DNA of 64,000 nucleotides. It comes from Congeria kusceri. Taxonomy: Eukaryota; Mollusca; Bivalvia; Myida; Dreissenidae. Of this stretch, positions 11,363-22,699 are shown piece by piece. How positions within the stretch are numbered: position 1 is the stretch's first letter; each line of letters begins with the position of its first letter. A program made the position numbers and the translations under genes. The notes under the pieces were generated by a model. That model worked only from the letters and a program-made list of their open reading frames with translations, was not told where the DNA came from and searched no databases. The DNA is taken from positions 27,704,912 through 27,768,911 of the forward strand of contig CM051028.1 of NCBI GenBank assembly GCA_027627225.1, in the 5' to 3' direction.

Positions 11363-11964
11363 TTGGCCAGAATTTTGCTTAAACATGAAGGTCAATGTAA
11401 TACCATTGCGAAATGTAAGGAACTGTATAGAAGAAGTATTAAAATATCTACACAACTTTTAAGCTTGACTTTCGAGGGAAGGAACATTCAGACTAAATTT
11501 TGCTTGCCTCCAGTAGCAGTTGATGAAGGATGCAAACTACACTTTATTCTGTCAAGGAAGGTCCCTGGGCAGCATGATGTAGGCTTTGCTTTGAATTATA
11601 TGCCAGTAAACATTCATCCACTAGCACAGAGTCATCATTTTCCTCTAACTGCCATAAGCTGCATGATCAGCAAACACCATTAATGCATATGCTTCAACCT
11701 TCCACTCTACCCCAGAGGCGAAAGACAAGTCATATGAGGTCCTGGGCATATTTATATCCATATTTCCCTGCAATTAACGTCTGTTCATACTCAAGATATT
11801 TCAATGGGAGAAATAACCACGAGGAATGTCCTGGTTGTCGTCACTCTTTTCTAAGAGAGGTAAAAAATGAGATGGATCAACGTTTTGTAGCAATTCACTG
11901 TCACCGTGGCTTATGCATGACAAAACACATCAAAAGTCTCTACCACATTGTTAAACATTGTTAA
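11363..11964 (+). other. Two unidentified ORFs inside the long-TIR element
   Basis: ORF 11363-11683 (106 codons) and ORF 11683-11964 (93 codons) overlap by one base in different frames. The second has 'EECPGCRHSFLREVKNEMDQ', which gives a CxxC pair. Base composition here is less AT-rich than the surroundings. I do not recognise a family, and no DDE transposase motif is evident. They could be remnants of the element's own protein, of a captured host exon, or chance ORFs. Confidence 0.25.
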
Positions 11965-12985
11965 ACACGTTTTCCAATCAATACAGAGCGGTTCACAAAC
12001 AAACTAGAGAAGTCACTGAGAAGAGGCCTCAAAGCTGTTACTGGAACTAAGAGAAAACAACACTGAACGGCGTGAGGCCAAGTGGTGCATATGACCAAAG
12101 CAAAGAGAAAATGCTTCTCGCCCACAATGCCCAATCCACACAAATCAAACCCAACTCATTGACAGTAGAAATACCAGACAGACATTGTGCTAACTCAGAC
12201 TGGTTAAACCTTTGCAGCAGTGTCCAGACAGCTCCTGACACATTAGATACAATAAAATGATGAACATTGGGTTCAAAAGTTGACTTGCCACATAGCAACT
12301 ATGCCCTTTGAATACAAAAAATCACCATAACCTAGGAGGGATGCCGCTTAAATACAGGGTTGGGTACTACTTTCAGTTGTGACGCAAAATAGTGTTACCC
12401 ATGCCGCCCTAGATGCCATACTAGACTTGCCCGCCATGGCTTAGATGTGCAGACCATACTAGTATACAACTCTTACAGAAGAGTTCAGCAAAGCATTTGA
12501 CTGCTTAGCTTTAAGAAATACTTCAGCTAGTAATTGAATACCATCAGAATAATTTAAAGCGATTGGATCAGGGTATTTCTCTACAAAATGTGATGTCATC
12601 ATAGATACCTTAGAAAAGAAACAGGCTACAACTACCCAGTGACTTCTTGCTCAGTATAATTGTGAAGGCATATTCCCCGCATGGATCTATTCTGCATGAA
12701 AATAAAGGACCAAGTGTTTACCAAGAGACCAAAGGGTTGCTGAACAGGACCGTTTTTTTAAATAAATATTTTGCTCTCCCTGCATGTGGAGAAATATCAA
12801 GACCAGCAGATGTACCTATGGGTGTTGCCTTCATAGACTTGACACAAGATTTCGACGCGGTCAGTCTTAGTGGACTTTTGAGGCCGCCTTAAAAACAATT
12901 ACTAGCTGCCATCAGCTTGTTCCACAAGAATATGCAAAACACTGTCTGTGTCGAAGGGTCATTTTCGGAGGCATTCAAATTAACA
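11965..12985 (+). pseudogene. Decayed non-LTR retrotransposon reverse-transcriptase fragment
   Basis: Around 12395-12500 a pre-RT stretch reads 'ALDAILDLPAMA' then 'TEEFSKAFDCLALRN'. Near 12820 'MGVAFIDLTQDFDAVS' corresponds to RT motif A (usually AFIDLTKAFDxVx). It is followed in another frame by 'FHKNMQNTVCVEG' and 'SFSEAF', matching the next conserved block. Multiple stops and frameshifts occur, and no motif C (xADD) is visible. It is nested inside the long-TIR element, so it inserted there or was captured. Confidence 0.65.
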
Positions 12986-13777
12986 ATATACGCTGAATAC
13001 CACCAAAGTATTTAACTATTTCATTTGCCAACACTGTTCAAAGAACTGTTTCATTATTATTATTAATAAACATATTGGCATGTTCGATCATAAGTTATTA
13101 CACTTAAATCGACACTTTATATATTTTTAAAATAGAGACACGTCTTTACTGTAACAGTATTTTTTTAAATGACCCCATCGGAAATAGCCTTCGAAAATTC
13201 GTGAGCCATCGTAGGTTACTACAGACGTTCACTTCACCTTTAAATGAATCGGTTTAAACAAATACATGTATTACTTAAAACGTGTCTTAATAGTTGTTTC
13301 TATAGCATATTCAATTATATTTAAGTAGCCCTTTATTTGTTTTGGAGAGGAGTTTTATAAACTACATGTTATATATACCATTGTTCTATGTCTTAAAGAT
13401 AAATATGTAATGTGCTGTAAAGTGTGTTTTCACTTAAAAAATCTTTCCATCTATCTTAAAATGCATTATGCATCTTGCCTAATGACTTTATGGTCTAAAT
13501 AGATGATACAAATGAAAAACATTGGAGTGACTTTCGTGAATTATAATTACACTAACACATTTATTTTACTTAGTTGTTTATTTTAAGTAGTTTGTACTCT
13601 CATTCATTTTATCTAAAGTCTGAAAGTATCAACTATATTAATGACATCATCGTCACAAAACTTTCACGCATGTAAAGTTTAAAGTTTACACAATACTGAC
13701 AATGCTATTGAGAAGTTACAATGTTGTTTATATCAAAACCAATACCAGATAGTATTCTGTTTGCTAAAGTAGTGATA

Positions 13778-13872
13778 GGTGCATTCGCAACATTTAGTCA
13801 ATGGTTTGCCTAACAGATAAATGGTCTAGACATTCAGTCAACGGTTTGCCTAACGGATACATGGTCTAGACA
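13778..13872. repeat. Short two-copy tandem repeat, ~45-50 bp
   Basis: 'atttagtcaatggtttgcct' followed by 'aacagataaatggtctagac' recurs as 'attcagtcaacggtttgcct' followed by 'aacggatacatggtctagac'. Confidence 0.7.
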
Positions 13873-14189
13873 GATGATGAAACTGAATATCAGTGATGTC
13901 TACTCACTTACCTGTATTCTTAGTATTACACTTATTTTCATAATGTTTTGTATAACTGTAGTTGTTATAAGTCATAGTAATTAGTCAATTTTGAAACTTT
14001 TTATAATTTGATTATTTCAATGCCTTATACATCGACAATTAAACTACATATGGAATTTTATCAAATAATATATTAATTATATATTGGGATATATCAGGCA
14101 GTTTTATGACCTGAAACAGAAACAGTGTTAAGTTAAATTATATATATTAAGTTTAACCCGACTCCTTGTTTAAATGTGGCATGTGTTAA

Positions 14190-15265
14190 ACAATGATCTG
14201 ATAATTACTGTTGTAGAAATTATGCCACAAATTCATAGAAATTAGCTATTTTAAAGCATTTTTTGGAATAAGACCTTAAAATGACATTGACCTTTAATGA
14301 CAGTGACATTGATGATCCTTAGGTCTACATTTGTAAGAAAATATATATTCAATGTATACTGGACACTGAACATTTTGTTTCTTGATAATAAGAATATTAT
14401 TTTTCTATTAATGAGACTGCTTGACTTACCGGTAATCTCTTTTTTCAACAATGATCTATTATATCCTTGTGCTGTAGAATTTCCACCATCAATTCAACAG
14501 AACTTCAAATTAAATTTGTATGATGGGGAAATGGATGAAAACTAAATATGCATTTGGTGCACTTTTATCCTTATGTTTTTGCAAAATAATAAACGATTTG
14601 CGGTAAATGACCATATTTTAAGCCATTTTCAGAATATGACCTTGAAATGACCTTGACCTTTGATGACCTTGACATTGATGGCCTTTTGGTCTGCATTTAT
14701 ATGAAAATATATATTAAATTAATATAAGATAATACTGATCAGAGTATTCCTTGACAATAATTATAACGCAAGGTGTAAGTGTTCTATTGGAGACTGCTTG
14801 ACTAAATCGCTCTTTTTTCATAAAATGGTCTAGTCAATCCCAGTGCTGTACAATTTCTATCATAAATGCTACAAAACATCAAATGACATTTTAATAATGG
14901 AAATTGATGCCACATTGCAGAAATATGCATTTGGTGCACTTTCATTCATATGTATTTATAAAAAAAATAACGATTTGCGGTAAATAACCAATTTTTAAAG
15001 CAATTTTCAGATTTGGACCTTGAAATGACCTTGACATTGACCTTTGGTGACCTTGAGCATAACCTTGTTTGAAAGCTCTTTAAGTGTACATTTGTTTTCA
15101 TTAACATTTTAAAATCAAAATATTGGTGTTAAATATTTATAACAGTAACAAGAAGACGAGGTGTTTCTTCAAAAACTAGCACTTCTTTTGGACGCCATCC
15201 AAACTCCCCTACACGAATATGCAAAGAAACTGCCCGGACAAAAATGAACACAAATTCCTCCAGGG
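14190..15265 (-). repeat. Right inverted arm of the long-TIR element
   Basis: Reverse complement of the left arm. Subrepeats carry 'tgaccttgaaatgacctt', 'tatgcatttggtgcac' and 'gattgcggtaaat'-like segments (cgatttgcggtaaat). It ends with 'ctacacgaatatgcaaagaa' and 'cctccaggg'. Confidence 0.8.
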
Positions 15266-16650
15266 CTATACTATATTACACACGGGTCAAATCCTAACAC
15301 AGCGACTACTAAAGTTATCAATTATTAAAAAGTAAAACAACTTAAAATACTAAACAAAGCAATTCACAGTTAATATGTAACAAACGATTTCATTGGTCAT
15401 TTTATTTAATAGAAATACATTTGAGTCATGTCATTGTCATGGGGTCAGTTTACTGACCCACAAAACACAGCATATGAATAATGGCATGTCAAGCATACAT
15501 AGAGAGGTTTGTGCCTTTGTGGATTGAAATTTGTTTGGTGTGAGCACATAATAAATAAAAAGGAAGCACACTCTATAAAAACATTACACTTCATGCTTAG
15601 TGCAAACGTATATACAACCATAATTTCAGTGTATTTCAGTGTATTTGAAAATGTATCACAATCATTTTGCCACATTTAACATCAATACATGATTTGTACA
15701 ACCAAAACTAAAAGGAGAAACGGTTGCCAGAGAGTTTCCGTTGTTGCTCCACAGGCAATCGTCTTTTGCACGTGACTTCCGATCGGTTTCTGCAGCCCAT
15801 AACTGAAGCCCATTGTGACGCAGTTCAGCGGTACCATGGTCAAAGAAGATCCAGAAGTTTCTCGTCTTGGTTTGAGTGTTTCAGGCCAGTCTGGAACAGA
15901 CGTTGTCTAGCATATCAACCTGTACAAATACATCTAGTGATTTATCCATTTTCATTACATATTAAGTTGATAGCCTAGTTATCACAAAAGCTGACGATGC
16001 GATGAAAAAAGTATGTTCATTTTTACCCCATCAATAGCCGGGGATGAGTTGACAACATAACTGCCAAAACAAAAAAGGGCTATTTATATGCATCTTTATT
16101 CCTATATGTATGTGTGACAAATTTGCCCCTTTGTATTTTCTATAGTTCATCGGACATATTTAGCGTAAAGGCAAATATTTCATTATAGATTTTATGTCAA
16201 ATATTTGCCACTTCATATTTTGTTATAGTTCATTAGCGTAAGGGCAAGTATTTCTTAGATATTTATTATGTGTAAGATAAGGTTCCATAGTCACATTCGT
16301 TATGTAATTAGGCGTTGTGCAACATTTTATTTTCTCGTAGTAGCTTTACATACATGCAAACATGAATACATCAACCATTATATTATACTATATTATACTA
16401 ATACAAAAGTATTAATACATTTGTATGTTCAAAATTAAAATGATATGTCATGAAAAATATTGCATGTCTATAAAACATTGTACGTAAAACAAAGATTATG
16501 CCGAGGACACTGAGTTGCATTGAGCATATATGTAATTATGATATTGTGAAGACTACAAAACTAATGCTATGACATACAGACTAACTATTACATAACAAAA
16601 TGTGATTACATACAGCGGTATTTTATACATTTACATGTATTAAATTGAAA
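15266..16650. other. Intergenic sequence, no gene supported
   Basis: Contains a diverged two-copy repeat at about 16118-16262 ('acaaatttgcccctttgta' and 'caaatatttgccacttcata' blocks, each followed by 'tatagttcat' and a 'gcgtaa-ggcaa' segment). An 84-codon ORF at 15724-15978 lies in a slightly GC-richer patch but matches nothing I know. Confidence 0.45.
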
Positions 16651-16673
16651 TATGTTGTAAACAACAATGCACA

Positions 16674-16904
16674 TTAAAAAAAAAATTTGCTAAAGTTAGA
16701 AGGAATTCTGTTTTTTCTCTGGCAATGAAAAATATATCGTTTAATTTCAAGGCATAAACTATTTAAATTGTTCATTTTTGAATTTGAAATACCACGTATA
16801 ATATCCTGACATGTTAGCTCGATAGGTAAGCTTAGTCTATTTCTATTCACTATATGAACAGCAAATTTAATAATTTCTTGAGCATGTATACAGTTCCAGA
16901 ACAA
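16674..16904 (-). pseudogene. LINE ORF2 extreme C-terminus
   Basis: Begins 'MFWNCIHAQEIIKF' and ends 'CLEIKRYIFHCQRKNRIPS', corresponding to the C-terminal His/Cys-containing region of Tx1/L1-like ORF2 proteins. It is separated by frameshifts from the block at 17476-17772. Confidence 0.7.
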
Positions 16905-17475
16905 GTGTGTTATATTTTCTACTTCATTTTTACAAAAAAGTACATAGATTATCAGCAGCTATTTTCATATTAAACATATGGGCTTTTGTTCCTAAGATTC
17001 TGTCGACAATTCTACATTGGAACCATTGGGCATACTTTACTAATATTGAACACAAGTGCATATACATTTTTTCCAGTCAATACCATAGAACTCGGCATTC
17101 CATTTTGTTTGACTGGTTGGGATATCACTGTCTTAAATATATGTTTTATAAACATGTTTTTCTTCTTTAGGACTTGTTACTATGTTCTCTACATAAGTTG
17201 CTAATATTGTTATTATAGGTGAACATGTCTCCAAACGTTTTAATGTATTTACTTATTACTTTGATTAAACCTTGATACAGTAGAAAATTCACATTTGTTC
17301 CAATTAGATAGTCCAAAGATTCTTTGGAGATATATCCATCAATATATCTCTAACGAGACGAATACCTCTTTAATATAGACTTTTAATAAATATATAATAA
17401 TTGTCAATTTTAAAATTGTCAATGTAAAATAGAGGCATATCTAGAATATCATTGCCATTGACTATAGGCAACTTT

Positions 17476-18770
17476 TCAATATACAATATCTAGCCAAAAT
17501 TTATTTTTCCAATTTAAGCAAAGTTTCTCAGCAAACATTTTACCAGTATTAAACAGTTTTTTAATGTCAATAAACGATTTAACAAGTCTATAACAATTTC
17601 CATTTCCTGTCTTAAATCTCTTAAGCCATGTTAATTTCATATGTTTTTCAAATGAAAAAACATCTATCATTTTTAACCCCCCTTCGTTATATTCTTTAAC
17701 AACAACTGTACTTTTTATTTTGCTTGGACCTGCCCATATGAAGTCATAAAATAGTTTGTTAATTTGTTTCATAATTTATATTCTTGGTGTTGGCAGTGAA
17801 ACAAATAAATGGGTAAGCAGTGGAAGAAGCAATGATTTAAAAATAGTTATTTTTCCTAGAGGTGTAATATTTCTAAGATTCCGGTGAGTTTTTTAATTCT
17901 TGATGCTGTTGATTTTGTTATCAAACTTTTTCATTACCATGTTGTCTAAATTTATGTCATACACTATTCCAAGAAGTTTAAAAGTGGTTGCTCCCATGTC
18001 AGTTTGTATTTAGTTGTTATCGACCTAGTGCTGTACTTCATGGAGCCTATCCAAATTAGATTAGTTTTTTCATAGTTTATTTTCAGCCCAGAGTATGTTG
18101 AGAATTCATGAAGCATGTCTAGTGTACAATTAAGAGAATAGTCAGATCCGTCAAGTAATAAAGATGTGTCATCCGCAAATTGTGATATTTTGTATTCTAT
18201 GTCTTTAATTGTTATACCTTTTATTTGTTTGCTTTCTCTAATTTTAATAGCAAGGATTTCAGCACATAAAATAAAAATGTAAGCGCTTATCGGGTCCCCT
18301 TGGCGACAGCCCCTCTCTTATACAGAAGGTATTTGACAAGAATCCATTTATTTGTATAGAGGCCATAGTATTGTGCAAAAACATGGATATCCATTGTTGA
18401 AACATTGGTCCAAAATTAAAAAATCTGAAAGTGGTTTTTATAAACTGGAAAAATAAGGTATCGAATGCCTTTTCAATATCGATTGTCATAAGCAATCCAG
18501 GTAAATTATTATCTTCAGCATATTTCAAGATGTCATAGAGTAATATAGTGTTTTCCCCAATAAATCGTCCTTTAATAAAACCAGTTTGATCTTTGGAGAT
18601 TAAAATATCAAGGACTGTTTTTAATCTATTCGCAATGGACCCAGATGCCAGTTTATAAACAACATTTGAAAAAGTTAATGGTCTTAAATTTTTCAAATAA
18701 CAACGGGGCTTGTTGTCTTTGGGATGCAAGTTATTATTCCATGTTTTGAGTTACAGACAATGAATTAGTA
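17476..18770 (-). pseudogene. LINE reverse transcriptase, frameshifted
   Basis: RT palm: 'LRPLTFSNVVYKLAS' and 'SKDQTGFIKGRFIGENT' precede motif A 'LMTIDIEKAFD'. Motif B is damaged ('REGLSPRGP'; usual form RQGCPLSP). Motif C 'QFADDTSLLL' sits at 18182-18153, with its Asp pair at 18173-18168, in a different frame from motif A. The segment 'GLKINYEKTNLIWIG' follows. The C-terminal domain (17772-17476) has 'LFYDFIWAGPSKIK' and 'YNEGGLKMIDVFSFEKH'. Stops and at least two frame changes make it non-functional. Confidence 0.85.
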
Positions 18771-19346
18771 TTAAAGGCATAATTTATACTTCTTACTATG
18801 AATTGCCCTAACTTTTTCCAAAAAACTTTATAGAATTCAGCAGTAAATCCATCAGAACCTGGACTTCTGTCATTGTTCATGTTTTTAAGTGTAAAGGCGA
18901 CTTCCTCCATACTTAGTAGTCCTTATAAAGATTCAGATTGAACATTATTTAGTTTACGTATATTAATGTTATACAAATCTGTATATATATCATACGCAAT
19001 CTCATTTTCATTTCTTTTGTATAATGTTTTATAGAAGGAAACTGCTTCATTTAAAATACCATTTTGCTCATTCAACTTAACACCATTTTCTGTTTCAATA
19101 AAAGGTATTGACTTGTTTGTATAATGGTTAGATTCAAGAGAGCAAAAGTATTTTGTGGGTTTTTCCCCCTCTTCTAGCCATTTAACTCTAGAACGAATAA
19201 GTGAACCTTTATGTTTATTTTCCCTTAAGTTTTCTAATTCATTTTGTAAACCTTGAAGTTGATTAATATTAGTTTCAGTTAATGACTTTTCTAGTTGTAA
19301 GTGTTTCTATGCATTCTATATTGCATACTGGGATACAATATTTTTT

Positions 19347-20163
19347 TTAAATATTTTCAATCAAAGAATTATTGCAATTTAAATAGTAAATATCATTTAA
19401 CAGTGAATTGTTGAATTTCCACAGACCTTTTCCATGGGCTATATCTCCAAAACTAATTTCTAAGTAAATAATTGAACGATCTGATTTATAACTGGAATCT
19501 ATATTTGAGTTTCTAATTTTAGAGGACAAACTATTAGAAGTTAGGAAAAAATCAAGTCTAGCCTGCTGTAACGGCGTTAACCGTCTCCATGTGTATTGTT
19601 GGATATTACCCTTTAGATATCTGAAGGTATCAGTTAAGTTTTTATCCCTGATTATGGACTGAAATGTTTCTCTAGCCTTTTTATTATTATTAATGGATTT
19701 ATAATTCGAATAGTCCAAGTTTACATCTAATACAAGATTAAAATATCCACAAATAACAAATCCATCAGTTTCAAATATTTCAATTTTTTTGGAATAGGTC
19801 TGTAAAAAATGAGGGCATATCATTATAAGGACCGTATAATGTGCACAAAATAAATCTATTTGTGATATATGTCATATCTAGTAATAAATAGTTACCAAGA
19901 GAGTCTTTTTCGATTTTATGCACTGTGATTGGTAAGTTTTTTTTAATCAAAACACAAACACCTCTTGAATTTGAACATCCAAAACTAAAATAACATTCCC
20001 CGTCCCATTCTGAATAAATTTTACTTTCCATGTCCTGAATAAAATGGCAATCTTGCAAACAATAAATATGTGCTTGTTTCGATTTTAAAAAATCAAAGCC
20101 ATCTCTACGCTTCTTACTGTTGTTGAGATCCCTACAATTGTATGAAATACTTTTTAGATCCAT
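19347..20163 (-). pseudogene. LINE apurinic-type endonuclease domain, catalytic residues lost
   Basis: Exonuclease-endonuclease-phosphatase fold. It opens with 'SISYNCRDLNNSKKRRDGF' (usual NxxGL region), then 'YCLQDCHF' (usual LQETH, so the catalytic Glu is Asp), 'CTLYGPYND' (usual YGP), 'GYFNLVLD' (usual GDFN, catalytic Asp replaced by Tyr), 'QQARLDFFLTSNSLS' and 'KSDRSIIYLEI' (usual SDH, His replaced by Arg). The frame changes at about 19800. The domain would nick target DNA to prime reverse transcription; here it is inactive. Confidence 0.85.
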
Positions 20164-21070
20164 TTACATAGGTATGATGGAAAATGTGCCTTAACAACTG
20201 TATTATTAAACACTTATCTTGACAAACAGAGTACAACATTTCTAAGTAATTCTGCATATTTACATAGAATAAACTAATCCTGATTCAAGCAATTCAGAAA
20301 AACAACAAATGAAATAAAAAGATAATGTACAAAAAGAAGTCAATGAATATAATATGACATAATCAAACACGCTTAGCATGTTTGAATATTAAACTAATGA
20401 CACATGCATGATATAAGCCTATACCGTTTGTAAACAAATAAGGTAGCTTTACCAAAGTATTTCAAACAATAAATACTTTAATCGTCAAGTTTTGTAAGTA
20501 ATCTTTTTTATTTACCTAGATGAATAGTTAGGAATAAAGCTTCATCAAATATACATGTACATATAAGTTATAAACTATATATTCGTGCTCTACAAGTATA
20601 ACTAGAAGAGGTAAACACAACTTTGGTAGAAAACAAATGTATATAGCTTCTACAAACTTTACAAAGCATTTTCAATGATACAGGAGTCAATTTCTCAATC
20701 ATCATGCTTTACAGAATAAGTACATAACACATACCTACACAAATAGTATAGTAAATAGATTAAGACAGTTTCCTCAATGTGCGTGTGTTTCAAATATTAA
20801 CTGCATTAATATTCAAACTTTACAGTTACATATTACAAGCATGCATAAATCACTGCATTAATATTCTAACTTAACAGTTATATATATATACAAATACAAA
20901 TATACAAAAGTGTGGAAAAAGAAAGCTTCATTAAAACAGTTCAAATATTATTGCATACGTTTTCAATCTTTACCAGTACATATTACCATCTTCAATATTG
21001 TCAAGTGTATATTATAAACAACCCCATGCAGTATTACAAAGTCACTTAGTTTAAAGGTACAAATGCTTAT
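20164..21070. other. AT-rich intergenic sequence
   Basis: No gene supported. A small diverged duplication ('actgcattaatattc' and following) occurs near 20801 and 20853. Confidence 0.45.
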
Positions 21071-21980
21071 TTACTTACACACAAATGGAAAAAGCAGCAT
21101 TATCATAAGGTACACATGTACACGCATAATCATAAAGTGCACAATCATGTACAGACATAATCATAAAGTGCACAATCGTGTACACGCATAATCATAAAGT
21201 GCACAATCGTGTACAGACATAATCATAAAGTGCACAATCATGTACAGACATAATCATAAAGTGCACAATCATGTACACGCATAATCATAAAGTGCACAAT
21301 CATGTACACGCATAATCATAAAGTGCACAATCGTGTACACGCATAATCATAAAGTGCACAATCGTGTACAGACATAATCATAAAGTGCACAATCGTGTAC
21401 AGAAATAATCATAAAGTGCACAATCATGTACACGCATAATCATAAAGTGCACAATCATGTACACGCATAATCATAAAGTGCACAATCATATACAGACATA
21501 TTTATTAAGTCGCAAAGTATAATGTAATAAATTTAACCACTATATAGAGCGTGATAGGAACTATTCAAAATAAATTGTTTATAAAACTGTTATAAATAAA
21601 ATTATGTTATGTTATTTAAGGAAGACATCAAACTATGTTATAAAAAATTAGGATTGTGATATTTAATCATACTACACACATGTTTTAGTAATACTGTTAA
21701 CAGTAAATCTTGGTTACTTACACACACATTGAAAAAGCAGCATAATCATAAGGTTATATATTTATTTAGTCGCAAAGTATAATATCATAAATCTAACCAC
21801 TATATAGAGCGTGATAGTAACTATTCAAAATAAATTGTTTATAAAAGTCTTATAAACAAAACTGTGTTATGTTTTTTAAGGAAGACATCAAACTATGTTA
21901 TAAAAAATTAGGATTGTGATATTTAATCATAGTACACGCATATTTTAGTCATATTGTTAACAGTAAAATCTTGGTACGGA
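21071..21980. repeat. Two-copy tandem segmental duplication, one copy expanded
   Basis: Copy 1 starts 'ttacttacacacaaatgg' (21071) and copy 2 'ttacttacacacacattg' (21715). Both continue 'aaaaagcagca', 'tcataaggt', and later 'gtcgcaaagtataat', 'ccactatatagagcgtgata' and 'aggattgtgatatttaatca'. Copy 1 is ~645 bp because it contains the 31-bp array; copy 2 is ~265 bp without it. Confidence 0.88.
21113..21497. repeat. Tandem array, 31-bp unit, ~12 copies
   Basis: Unit 'cataatcataaagtgcacaa' followed by 'tc(a/g)tgtacacg' or '...acaga'. Two unit variants (cgca/gaca and cat/cgt) alternate irregularly. It is contained in copy 1 of the larger duplication. Confidence 0.93.
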
Positions 21981-22690
21981 AAAGGACAAACTGTAAGACT
22001 GCCAACATGGAATATGGTTTGTAAACAATGGCACTATTTATATTTTGAAATATAATAAATAAACAGTAAGACTGTTTTTCAAAAAATCACAGGATATATT
22101 ATCAAAATGATAGTTACGCGTGAGAAATTGATCTGATGTGCCGGTAGTACAAGCGTGGGCAATTTCTAACAGATCTGCCGCGGTTTTGGGTATTATTGGG
22201 ACTATTATTTGGCCATTCTAGCTGTGTTGTTAACCACAGGTTTGGACACCTACTGACCCACACGATTGCTGTTTGACACACAATGAGTACAGTAATACTG
22301 TTAAGTATCGTACCAGAGCAACGCTCAGGCTCAGTCCCTGGTACACGGGGTGAAACGTACAGGCTTGTATTTTAGTGGAGGAGAAGGCTTGAGTTGTGGT
22401 GTTTAGAGGAATATAAGTTGTTTTTAATTAATTTACTGTTCTATACCAATCATTCTAATAATAAACATTTTGCCTAACCATTAAGCAAATGTGCTCATAT
22501 GATGATGGCACCTTCTGACGTTCAAGCGACGATGTATTGGTTTCATAGTGGGATGTATTATTAATTTGTGTGCAACATGCCATATGTTAATGAGAAATCA
22601 GATGGTTCTATATCAGATTGAAACAAATAAATGAGGGTCTACATTTTTTTAATGAACGTTAATTAATTGCGTCTTAAAGTAACACAAATC
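21981..22690. other. Intergenic sequence, nothing recognised
   Basis: No exon supported. The stretch 22120-22380 is less AT-rich and may be a dispersed repeat, but I cannot name it. Confidence 0.4.
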
Positions 22691-22699
22691 ATGTCTTAC

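Larger units (their letters stand above)
9532..15265. mobile_element. ~5.7 kb element with long (~1.1 kb) inverted terminal arms
   Basis: The left end 'ccctggagg' at 9532 and the right end 'cctccaggg' finishing at 15265 are inverted copies. The similarity continues inward for about 1.1 kb on each side ('ctttgcatattcgt', 'aacacctcgtcttcttgtta', 'gaggttatgctcaaggtcac'). The arms are built of ~360-375 bp subrepeats with AGGTCA-rich junctions. Between the arms lie two unidentified ORFs (11363-11964) and a decayed non-LTR reverse-transcriptase fragment (~11.97-12.98 kb). No obvious target-site duplication was seen. It is probably a foldback-like or long-TIR DNA transposon whose transposase is lost or unrecognised. 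Confidence 0.75.
16674..20163 (-). mobile_element. Tx1/L1-like LINE, ORF2 only, inactive
   Basis: Read on the minus strand: endonuclease (20163-19347), reverse transcriptase (~18770-18080) and C-terminal conserved region (17772-17476 and 16904-16674). The RT motif 'QFADDTSLLLDGSDYSLN' and the late block 'LFYDFIWAGPSKIK' with 'EGGLKMID' are typical of Tx1/L1-clade ORF2 proteins. The copy starts almost exactly at the ORF2 Met; no ORF1 is recognised upstream, so it is 5'-truncated or ORF1 has decayed. Many stops and frameshifts. A poly-A tail was not identified with confidence, though an A-run (A9) lies at 16676-16684. Confidence 0.87.

Noticed and set aside
15724..15978. 84-codon ORF in a GC-richer patch
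   Set aside because: No family recognised, no splice context; other frames are also partly open.
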